Origin: Bacillota bacterium
GTDB lineage: Bacteria > Bacillota > GCA-003054495 > Carboxydocellales > JAJZTU01
Assembly (NCBI GenBank): GCA_021848765.1
Contig: JAJZTU010000256.1
Location: 1-5,040 of the forward strand
Length of the DNA: 5,040 nucleotides
Direction: 5' to 3'
In this document: in pieces, positions 1 to 5,040 of the stretch
Position numbering within the stretch: position 1 is the first letter of the stretch
Layout: each line of letters begins with the position of its first letter
Notes under the pieces: generated by a model
What the model was told of the DNA's origin: nothing
Database searches by the model: none
What the model saw: the letters and a program-made list of their open reading frames with translations, nothing else
Made by a program: the position numbers and the translations under genes

Positions 1-1
1 G

Positions 2-115
2 TCTTTGTTGGCACAGATTGAATTAACCTTGACTAATTACCTGATTCGAGAGCTGGAATTGGCGAACTCAGAAAGTGAAAGAAAAAGCAAAAAATCAATG
101 GTGAAGAGGGCCTGA
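2..115 (+). CDS. C-terminal end of an unidentified protein (5' end outside window)
   Basis: An open frame enters from the left edge and ends at a TGA at 113-115, giving 37 residues. The visible tail has a hydrophobic/acidic amphipathic stretch (AQIELTLTNYLIRELELA) followed by a charged, lysine-rich end (ERKSKKSMVKRA). This looks like a terminal helix plus a disordered basic tail. No family can be recognised from so short a piece. It lies on the same strand as the AmiS/UreI-like gene, with 78 bp between its stop and that start, so the two could be cotranscribed, but this is not demonstrated. The open frame could be fortuitous; frame length alone is weak evidence. Confidence 0.4.
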   Translation, partial: SLLAQIELTLTNYLIRELELANSESERKSKKSMVKRA

Positions 116-143
116 ATGGCCTGATACTAATTTTTGGCCTTCT

Positions 144-158
144 CGGCACAGACTTGCA
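144..158 (+). promoter_or_regulatory. Sigma-54-like -24/-12 element with 9-bp spacing (doubtful)
   Basis: The sequence GGCAC at 145-149 followed by TTGCA at 154-158 resembles the sigma-54 consensus TGGCAC-N5-TTGCA. It lies 36 bp upstream of the AmiS/UreI-like start. The intervening distance between the invariant GG and GC is 9 bp instead of the usual 10, and spacing is known to be critical for sigma-54 holoenzyme. It is therefore either non-functional or affected by a base missing from the sequence. The nearby sigma-54 activator gene makes it worth recording. Confidence 0.2.
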
Positions 159-193
159 AAATCAGGAAAAGAAAGAAATAGGAGTGATGTGTG

Positions 194-703
194 ATGACAA
201 CCGCTATTCTTGTGGCCATAGCCGTCATGTGGATTCCGGTAGCCCTGCTTTTTCTGGGCTATGGAGAATCCAAAGGGACCGGTGCTGTCACCGGCTTGGT
301 AGGTATAGTAACGGTATTAAGCGCTATATTACAGACAGCTGTTTTTAAAGACGCATTTACCGCTGGTTTGCTATTTGCTCACGGGATACTTTATTTAACC
401 GTATCCTACGCACTTCTAACCGGGCTGGAAGACCTGAGGTCAGTAGGCAATGTAAGCCTGACGGTGGCTTTAATCTCCACTATCTATGCTGTTATTTTTT
501 TCGTAGGAACCCCTTTGATAGCTAAAAGTAACTACTTGGCCCTGGCCAGTGCCGGTTATGCCATCCTTACATACGAAGTTTGGCTAAATGCCTACGGTAA
601 GTTTTCCGCCAAAGGTCTGGCCTATTCTTTGATTGGATGGGTCTTCGTAGGGTTGTGGATTCCCGCCTTCTGGCTAATGACCAAAGGCGCACTGCCTTTC
701 TAA
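194..703 (+). CDS. AmiS/UreI family amide/urea channel-type membrane protein
   Basis: The protein has 169 residues and is almost entirely hydrophobic, with six likely membrane helices at about 1-20, 27-50, 53-78, 85-108, 112-132 and 140-165. This matches the length and topology of the short AmiS/UreI family, which moves urea or short aliphatic amides across the cytoplasmic membrane. Family-like signatures are the AGLLFAHGILYL segment of helix 3 and the C-terminal GKF plus WIPAFW pair, which parallel GKF and WIPAW of Helicobacter UreI as recalled. An AGGAGTGAT ribosome site at 180-188 precedes the start. ATG at 194 was chosen; GTG at 191 in the same frame is an almost equal alternative. No amidase or urease gene lies to its right, and any partner enzyme would have to be upstream outside the window. 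It lacks long histidine-rich loops, so acid gating as in Helicobacter is unlikely. The substrate is inferred from family only. Confidence 0.75.
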   Translation: MTTAILVAIAVMWIPVALLFLGYGESKGTGAVTGLVGIVTVLSAILQTAVFKDAFTAGLLFAHGILYLTVSYALLTGLEDLRSVGNVSLTVALISTIYAVIFFVGTPLIAKSNYLALASAGYAILTYEVWLNAYGKFSAKGLAYSLIGWVFVGLWIPAFWLMTKGALPF

Positions 704-735
704 AAGTTTCGCAACCTGACGAGTTGTAAGTTAAA

Positions 736-762
736 CCCCAGGGCCGGCTTCCGGTCCTGGGG
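736..762. terminator. Bidirectional intrinsic terminator between convergent genes
   Basis: A 12-bp inverted repeat (CCCCAGGGCCGG at 736-747 and CCGGTCCTGGGG at 751-762, one G-U pair in RNA) encloses a 3-base CTT loop. It sits 32 bp after the AmiS/UreI-like stop and 28 bp after the regulator stop. On the + strand it is followed by TATTCTTGATTT; on the minus strand by TTTAACTT. Both are only moderately T-rich, but the stem is very GC-rich. The position between two converging genes fits a shared terminator. Confidence 0.8.
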
Positions 763-790
763 TATTCTTGATTTGGGCTTTAAGTGGTGC

Positions 791-2296
791 TTACTTCAGG
801 TTATGGATCTTGCTTTTCTCATTTAACAGATACCGCAGGGTTCTGGAATTCATGTTTAATAACCCGGCTACAGCCTTACGGTCGCCCAGGGTTTCCCGCA
901 GGGCTTTTTCTATTAGTTTAATGCTGACCAGGGTTTCAAACTGTTTGAACTGTTGGGCAAATAAAGGATAATCAAATCCATCATCTAAGTTTATTTCCGC
1001 AACGAGTTTTAATGCGGTTTCTTTCAGAAGGGTTTCCGTCCTGGCCAGATTGTGGTCCGGATTATGCTTTGCCGGCGAATCCCCGGCAGGTCCCTCAAAC
1101 GGCCTGATTTCCGGTCTTAACAGCTTGGCGGGCAGATGCTTGAGCCTGATGAGATTACCGTCACAGAGGGCGGCAGCCTGGGCCATTACGTTAGCCAATT
1201 CCCGGACGTTGCCAGGCCAGGAGTAACGCAGGAGCGCATCCATGGCGTCCGGGGCAACAGTGATTGGGCCCCGCAGCGTACCGGCGCCTGTTTTGGTAAG
1301 AAAGTACTCAGCGAACAGGGGAATATCCTCGGGGCGTTCGCGCAGGGGAGGTATCTCAAGTTTTACCACGTCCAGGCGGAAGAGCAGGTCCATCCGGAAG
1401 CGGCTTTGGGCTACCGCCTCGTCCAGGTTAACGTTAGTAGCGGTTACAATTCGCACATCGGTTTTTTGGGGTTTCTCGCCACCCACCCGGACGTATTCTC
1501 CCGTTTCCAGCACCCGCAGGAGCTTAACCTGGCTGGAAAGGCTGGCTTCGCCAATTTCGTCCAGGAAGAGCGTTCCGTGATTAGCTATCTCGAACATTCC
1601 CCTGCGCTGGGTGTGTGCTCCGGTAAAAGCACCTTTCTCGTGGCCAAATAGTTCGCTTTCCAGCAAGTTTTCGGTGAGAGCCCCGCAATTGACCGGGATA
1701 AAGGGTTGACCGGCCCGGGGGCTGGCAGCGTGGATGAATCTGGCCAGCATTTCTTTACCTGTGCCGGTTTCGCCCTGAATAAGGATGGTTAATGGCTTTT
1801 TGGCGATCTTGGCAGCCAGGGACATCAGTTGTTGCAGCTGGGGGTTTTTGCCTGTCAGGTAACCCAGGTCAGTGACTGTTTTAGTCCAATCTCTGCCGGG
1901 GTCAGTACTCTCCCCGGTGGAGATTCGGGACTTCAGGGCCTCATCCAGGAGATTCTCCAATTGGTTAATATCCTCAAAGGGTTTATCGATATAGTCATAG
2001 GCACCCAGTTTGATAGCTTCAACTGCAGTTTGGACCGTGCTGAAGCCGGTCATAATAATTACCTGGCACCCAGGCTGGTTTGCTTTTATCTGTCGCAGGA
2101 GGGAAATTCCGTCACCGTCCGGGAGTTTTAGATCCACCAGGGCCAGGCCGAACTGCTGTCGGCTCAGGAGGTCAATGGCCTGCCGGGCACTGTGGGCCGT
2201 GTTTACCCGGTAATTCTTTGGGGCCAGGAGATAACGAAAAAAGTTACCGACTTCCACTTCGTCATCTATGATTAATACTGCTGCATTGGTAGTCAT
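791..2296 (-). CDS. NtrC-family sigma-54-dependent response regulator
   Basis: This 501-residue protein has the classic three-part layout of bacterial enhancer-binding proteins. A receiver domain (about 5-120) carries Asp11/Asp12, phospho-acceptor Asp55, Thr83 and Lys105. The AAA+ sigma-54 interaction domain (about 148-380) shows Walker A GETGTGKE at 175-182, the sigma-54 contact loop GAFTGA at 222-227, Walker B GTLFLDE at 241-247, arginine fingers Arg301 and Arg307, and WPGNVREL for sensor II. The C-terminus (about 450-501) is a Fis-type helix-turn-helix (AVAGLLNMNSRTLRYLL). All key residues are intact, so it should hydrolyse ATP and activate sigma-54 promoters when phosphorylated. The start at 2296 follows an AAGGGG site 8 bp away; the frame stays open upstream to 2401, but that part is unlike any receiver domain and lies inside the kinase gene. 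It overlaps the kinase gene by 35 bp, so translational coupling is likely. The target genes are unknown. Confidence 0.93.
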   Translation of the reverse strand: MTTNAAVLIIDDEVEVGNFFRYLLAPKNYRVNTAHSARQAIDLLSRQQFGLALVDLKLPDGDGISLLRQIKANQPGCQVIIMTGFSTVQTAVEAIKLGAYDYIDKPFEDINQLENLLDEALKSRISTGESTDPGRDWTKTVTDLGYLTGKNPQLQQLMSLAAKIAKKPLTILIQGETGTGKEMLARFIHAASPRAGQPFIPVNCGALTENLLESELFGHEKGAFTGAHTQRRGMFEIANHGTLFLDEIGEASLSSQVKLLRVLETGEYVRVGGEKPQKTDVRIVTATNVNLDEAVAQSRFRMDLLFRLDVVKLEIPPLRERPEDIPLFAEYFLTKTGAGTLRGPITVAPDAMDALLRYSWPGNVRELANVMAQAAALCDGNLIRLKHLPAKLLRPEIRPFEGPAGDSPAKHNPDHNLARTETLLKETALKLVAEINLDDGFDYPLFAQQFKQFETLVSIKLIEKALRETLGDRKAVAGLLNMNSRTLRYLLNEKSKIHNLK

Positions 2297-3263
2297 GGTT
2301 TTCGCCCCTTCCCACACAGTTGTCTTCTCCCGTGGATGCGGGGAGGAGCAGAGTAAAGGTGCTACCCTTGCCGCAGGCGCTCTCCACTTTGATCGTGCCA
2401 TTGTGGGCTTCGGCGATGCCCAGGCTCACTGAAAGGCCCAAGCCGGTTCCTTTGCCCACATCTTTAGTGGTAAAAAAAGGATTAAAAATATTGGGTAAAT
2501 CGGATTCTTTGATACCCTGACCATTATCGGAAACGGACAGGTATACCCTGCCTGGACCCGGAGCCAGATCAGGAGTTGAGTCACCGGAGTTGTTTTCCGG
2601 AAAAATTCCGGTGGTGATTTTTAGAGCTTTTTTTCCTAACTTGCCTTCCAGGGCGTCCCTGGCATTGAGCAGAAAATTCACCAGTACCTGTTCGATTTGC
2701 TGGCTGTTACCGGTAATCAAGGGCAGATCGGGGTGAAGCTTGGTGACCATCCTAATATTGCTGTGGTCAATTTGAAAGGATACTAAAGGCAGCACCTTGT
2801 TGACCACCTGGTTCAGGTCAAGCGGCTCCAGGGGAAACTGTTCCTGACGGGAAAAGGTTAAGAGGTTTTGGATAATCTTTTTACAGCGGGCCCCACAGCG
2901 GTTAATATCCTCCAGAAGGGGCTTTTCCGGACTCTCAGGGGGTGATTTTCTCAGGAGCAATTGAGCGTTGCCCATGATGGCGGTGAGTGGACTGTTTAGT
3001 TCATGAGCGACTCCTGCGGCCATTTGACCAATAGCGGCCAATTTTGCCGATTGAATAAGTTCGGCCTTGCCCCGGATAACCTCTGCATAAAGACGGGCAT
3101 TTTCCACGCACACGGCTAATTGGTCAGCCAACTGCTGGAGGAAGGTAAGCTCAGGTTGTCCATATGTCCCCTTGGTTTTACGGGCCAGGTTCAAAATTCC
3201 GAGCACCTTGTCTTTGCCCAGGAGCGGGATGCAGACCATGGTAGCCATGCCCTTGGAACGCAT
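2262..3263 (-). CDS. Sensor histidine kinase, C-terminal part: end of GAF, HisKA and HATPase_c (frameshifted gene)
   Basis: This 333-residue frame holds the kinase core. Residues 1-58 are the second half of a GAF domain (MVCIPLLGKDKVLGILNL). The dimerisation/phospho-acceptor domain follows with the H-box AHELNSPL and His87. The ATPase domain has an N-box NFLLNARDAL (196-205), G1 DNGQGI (246-251), F-box NPFFTTK (261-267) and G2 GTGLGLS (272-278). The catalytic residues look complete. There is no membrane segment, so it is cytoplasmic. In this frame the sequence continues upstream without a stop (LSSAQLTYYEEEHM), which reads as native GAF, so the true gene probably began at 3679 and encoded about 472 residues. 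As written, translation could restart at ATG 3263, which has an AGGAGG 5 bp before it. The 3' end overlaps the response regulator, its likely phosphotransfer partner. The sensed ligand is unknown. Confidence 0.88.
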   Translation of the reverse strand: MRSKGMATMVCIPLLGKDKVLGILNLARKTKGTYGQPELTFLQQLADQLAVCVENARLYAEVIRGKAELIQSAKLAAIGQMAAGVAHELNSPLTAIMGNAQLLLRKSPPESPEKPLLEDINRCGARCKKIIQNLLTFSRQEQFPLEPLDLNQVVNKVLPLVSFQIDHSNIRMVTKLHPDLPLITGNSQQIEQVLVNFLLNARDALEGKLGKKALKITTGIFPENNSGDSTPDLAPGPGRVYLSVSDNGQGIKESDLPNIFNPFFTTKDVGKGTGLGLSVSLGIAEAHNGTIKVESACGKGSTFTLLLPASTGEDNCVGRGENHDYQCSSINHR

Positions 3264-3268
3264 GTGTT

Positions 3269-3274
3269 CCTCCT
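3269..3274 (-). promoter_or_regulatory. Internal Shine-Dalgarno (AGGAGG) before ATG 3263
   Basis: A perfect AGGAGG on the minus strand lies 5 bp before the ATG at 3263 and 10 bp after the premature TAA of the upstream kinase fragment. In the repaired reading frame these bases are Glu codons (GAG GAG GAA), so the motif may be a by-product of coding. In the sequence as given it is ideally placed for termination-reinitiation of the kinase core. Confidence 0.45.
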
Positions 3275-3283
3275 CGTAATAAG

Positions 3284-3679
3284 TTAACTGGGCAGAGCTA
3301 AGGTCCCTGGCACAAGACCTAATTTGTTGTCAATCAGATGCCAGAAAAGCGAGTTTTCCCTGGGTAGTTCGGTGCCGATAGGGATAACAACAGTGCTTTT
3401 CGGAATTACTGACGCCACCACCAGGCGATTGCCTTCCATCACGGAAAAGCTGAACCGGTCAAAAGCAATAACCTGGCGGAGTTGACCGGTTACGTTTTCC
3501 AGGATTTCATCAATAGACATTTCTACATTAATGCTTTTAGCCAGTTGGTTGATAATTTGCAACTGGGTATTCTTGGTTTCAGTTTCAGCAATTTTTTTCT
3601 TCAGTTCAACATAATAACTTTTTTTAGAGGATTGGATACCTGTTAGTTTTTCGATCAGTTCAATCCTGCTTTCGTTCAT
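3284..3679 (-). CDS. Sensor histidine kinase, N-terminal part: coiled coil and start of GAF (frameshifted gene)
   Basis: This 131-residue frame starts at ATG 3679, with GGAGG 8 bp upstream (3688-3692). Residues 1-40 are charged and probably coiled coil (YVELKKKIAETETKNTQL). Residues 41-124 are the first half of a GAF domain (INQLAKSINVEMSIDEIL, then FDRFSFSVMEGNRLVV). The last seven residues (GTLALPS) do not fit the family, whereas a one-base shift gives Arg-Asp-Leu-Ser-Ser and joins smoothly to the downstream kinase frame. It is therefore the 5' part of the same kinase gene, not an independent protein, unless the split is genuine. It follows the alcohol dehydrogenase stop by 50 bp with no terminator between, so it is probably cotranscribed. 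The fragment alone would lack any catalytic domain. Confidence 0.8.
   Translation of the reverse strand: MNESRIELIEKLTGIQSSKKSYYVELKKKIAETETKNTQLQIINQLAKSINVEMSIDEILENVTGQLRQVIAFDRFSFSVMEGNRLVVASVIPKSTVVIPIGTELPRENSLFWHLIDNKLGLVPGTLALPS
3287..3325 (-). other. Frameshift junction in the GAF-domain kinase gene (one base missing)
   Basis: The N-terminal frame ends at TAA 3284-3286, and the downstream frame is blocked upstream by a TGA just before this interval, so the frame change must lie here. The best join is at about 3308: CTT GTG CC? AGG GAC CTT AGC, reading Leu-Val-Pro-Arg-Asp-Leu-Ser. That requires one extra base relative to the sequence given. The repaired gene (2262-3679) would be 1419 nt, exactly 473 codons. 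No convincing slippery heptamer is present. The cause could be a sequencing error, a true mutation or, less likely, recoding. Confidence 0.8.
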
Positions 3680-3729
3680 TCCGTTCGCCTCCGCTTTTGC
3701 CTGAAAATGTTGAATTATCGTGACCGGAT

Positions 3730-4878
3730 TTATAATGCTTTGCGGAAAATAGCTTCAAGATCAGCCACCGAGGCATCCCGGGGATTGGTGATAAGACAGG
3801 CATCCTTAACAGCGCTGGCGCTAAGCTGGGGTACCACATCCTCCTGCAAACCTACTTCGGAAAGACGCTTGGGGATACCGATGTCATCAGCCAGCTGCCT
3901 CACGGCAACAATGGCCCGGTGGGCGGCTTCCCGCTTGCTTAGCCCGTCCAGGGGTTCCCCGAAGGCCCGGGCAATTTCTATATATTTATCCACCGCTGCA
4001 ATAAAATTAAAATCCATAACATATGGCAGCAGGATAGCATTGGCTTCACCATGGGGCATGTCCAGGAGGCCTCCAAGTTGGTGGGTCATGGCGTGGACTG
4101 CTCCTAAAATAGCATTGGAGAAGGCCAGGCCGGCCTGAAGGCTGGCCATGGCCATGGCTTCCTTGGCAGCCAGGTCGGATCTGCTGGCCACAGACTTGCG
4201 AAGGTTCCCCGCTATCAGGCGCATGGAATTTAGAACCTGAATATCAGTCAGGGGAGTGGCGGCCACTGACAAATAAGCCTCAATGGCATGAGTAAGGGCA
4301 TCCATTCCGGTGTTAGCAGTCAGTTGGGGATTTTTGGTCATTAGGAGCAAGGGGTCTATAATGGCAATGTCCGGAATCAGGGAACGGGAGATAATTGTCA
4401 TTTTGATTTTTCTGGTTGTGTCTACGATTACGGAAAACTGGGATACCTCAGAGCCTGAACCTGCTGTGGAGGAGGCAACAATCATAGGGGGTAGGGGATT
4501 GCTAATCCGGTCCACTCCTTCGTAGTCGGAGATTACTCCACCGTTACTCACCAGAATGGAGATAGCTTTAGCTGCATCAATCGGGCTACCGCCACCTATA
4601 GCCACCAATGCATCACATTCAGCCTCCTGGTAAAGTTTGGCCCCCCGGTGGACCTCAAAGTCTTTGGGATTGGCGGTAACTCCGGCCCAGATCCGGTATT
4701 CCAGGCCGCATTCTTCCAGATGGGCGGAGGCCAGGTCAACCCAACCGGCCTCTACCACCCCGGGGTCTGTAACCAGCAAAACCCTTGTAGCGCCCAGGCG
4801 CAGGGCACACTCTCCCAGTTGATTCAGAGCTTCAGGGCCGAAGATTACTTCCGGGCAAACAAATTTATTGATATTCAT
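3730..4878 (-). CDS. Iron-dependent (group III) alcohol dehydrogenase, ErcA-like
   Basis: This 382-residue protein is full length for the Fe-ADH family, which interconverts alcohols and aldehydes with NAD(P)H in the cytoplasm. The N-terminal dinucleotide-binding half has GGGSPIDAAKAI at 95-106, then STAGSGSEVSQF (137-148). The C-terminal helical half carries the four metal ligands Asp193, His197, His262 and His276, in DALTHAIEAYLS, HAMTHQLGG and MPHGEANAILLP. The active site therefore looks intact. The opening (KFVCPEVIFG, LLVTDPGVVEAGW) and the GVDRI and VSQFSVIVDT stretches resemble, from memory, the ErcA group of ADH-like regulatory proteins. ATG 4878 was chosen because AAAGGAG lies 11 bp upstream; the frame extends to an ATG at 4950, but that has no ribosome site and the extra 24 residues are unlike the family. 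It is first in the operon with the kinase and regulator. Fe-ADH is secure; ErcA assignment and substrate are inferred. Confidence 0.92.
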   Translation of the reverse strand: MNINKFVCPEVIFGPEALNQLGECALRLGATRVLLVTDPGVVEAGWVDLASAHLEECGLEYRIWAGVTANPKDFEVHRGAKLYQEAECDALVAIGGGSPIDAAKAISILVSNGGVISDYEGVDRISNPLPPMIVASSTAGSGSEVSQFSVIVDTTRKIKMTIISRSLIPDIAIIDPLLLMTKNPQLTANTGMDALTHAIEAYLSVAATPLTDIQVLNSMRLIAGNLRKSVASRSDLAAKEAMAMASLQAGLAFSNAILGAVHAMTHQLGGLLDMPHGEANAILLPYVMDFNFIAAVDKYIEIARAFGEPLDGLSKREAAHRAIVAVRQLADDIGIPKRLSEVGLQEDVVPQLSASAVKDACLITNPRDASVADLEAIFRKAL

Positions 4879-4889
4879 ATCTAAACCGA

Positions 4890-4896
4890 CTCCTTT
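4890..4896 (-). promoter_or_regulatory. Ribosome binding site of the alcohol dehydrogenase gene
   Basis: AAAGGAG on the minus strand, 11 bp before ATG 4878. The spacing is somewhat long, but it is the only good Shine-Dalgarno in the region. It decides for the shorter start over the ATG at 4950. Confidence 0.6.
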
Positions 4897-4931
4897 CAGA
4901 GCTGCAAAATACCTGGCCGGGCAAAGATTTA

Positions 4932-5040
4932 ATGATTGGTTATTCGCCATTCATGGACAAAACCCCTGCTCGCCTGGCCGAAATTTTGGCTGAACATGCC
5001 GAAAAAATGGTTATGAGAGCCGGGGGATTGTCTTTGCCGG
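4932..5040 (+). CDS. Possible divergent gene, 5' part only, unidentified
   Basis: An open + strand frame from ATG 4932 (alternative ATG 4953) runs to the right edge without a stop. After the second Met it reads MDKTPARLAEILAEHAEKM and then VMRAGGLSLP, with the codon and helix pattern of a real protein: an amphipathic, Ala/Glu-rich helix. Neither start has a clear Shine-Dalgarno, and the first 50 bp upstream are shared with the dehydrogenase leader. No family is recognised. It would be divergent from the dehydrogenase operon, which would make 4879-4931 a shared control region. A competing open frame exists on the minus strand, but its translation looks less protein-like. Confidence 0.4.
   Translation, partial: MIGYSPFMDKTPARLAEILAEHAEKMVMRAGGLSLP

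Noticed and set aside
1136..1651. Long + strand open frame of 171 codons antisense to the sigma-54 regulator
   Set aside because: It lies wholly opposite the conserved AAA+ domain, has no ribosome site and no recognisable protein pattern. It mirrors the codon bias of the real gene.
2297..2401. 35-codon upstream extension of the response regulator
   Set aside because: It lies inside the kinase gene, has no family similarity, and the receiver domain begins properly after Met at 2296 with a ribosome site.
2582..2613. Nested inverted repeat (CACCGGA...TCCGGTG around TTTTCCGGAAAA)
   Set aside because: It lies within the kinase coding region, in a variable loop between N-box and G1. There is no T-run or gene boundary, so it is not a terminator or likely operator.
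4126..4158. Two perfect palindromes (CAGGCCGGCCTG and GCCATGGCCATGGC) close together
   Set aside because: They sit inside a well-conserved part of the dehydrogenase and follow from an Ala-Met-Ala-Met-Ala type coding run. There is no other sign of an operator.
4900..4920. Possible sigma-54 promoter before the dehydrogenase (GGCC...TTTTGC on the minus strand)
   Set aside because: The GG-GC spacing is 11 bp, or the -24 element lacks one invariant G if 10 bp is enforced. It is also too close to the ribosome site to be convincing.
4952..4957. Sigma-70-like TTGTCC with AATCAT 17 bp on, upstream of the dehydrogenase on the minus strand
   Set aside because: Only partial matches to both hexamers; this level of similarity is expected by chance in AT-rich intergenic DNA.

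Overview
This 5.0 kb window looks like a low-to-mid GC Firmicute. Strong AGGAGG-type ribosome binding sites and ATG starts recur, and the protein style suggests an anaerobic clostridial or Peptococcaceae-like organism. That placement is inferred from style only; no taxonomic marker is present.

Layout, left to right. The tail of an unidentified + strand gene ends at 115. It is followed by a small six-helix membrane protein of the AmiS/UreI amide and urea channel family (194-703, +). A strong hairpin at 736-762 lies between this gene and a convergent minus-strand cluster and can serve as terminator for both sides. The minus-strand cluster, in transcription order, is an iron-dependent alcohol dehydrogenase (4878 to 3730), a soluble GAF-domain histidine kinase (3679 to 2262, split by a one-base frameshift) and an NtrC-type sigma-54 response regulator (2296 to 791). 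The gaps are about 50 bp and then a 35 bp overlap, with no terminator inside, so it reads as one operon. A divergent + strand reading frame starts near 4932 and runs off the right edge.

How the genes may work together. The kinase has no membrane segment and would sense a cytoplasmic signal through its GAF domain. It would phosphorylate Asp55 of the regulator, which then activates sigma-54 promoters. The alcohol dehydrogenase resembles the ErcA group, Fe-ADH-like proteins found beside sensor kinases of ethanol-oxidation regulation in Pseudomonas. The operon may therefore be an alcohol or aldehyde sensing module in which the dehydrogenase is a sensor component or the controlled enzyme.

The points most worth checking are the kinase frameshift, with a perfect Shine-Dalgarno and ATG just behind the premature stop, and the ErcA-like dehydrogenase in a two-component operon. 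A sigma-54-like element with non-standard spacing before the channel gene is a weaker lead.
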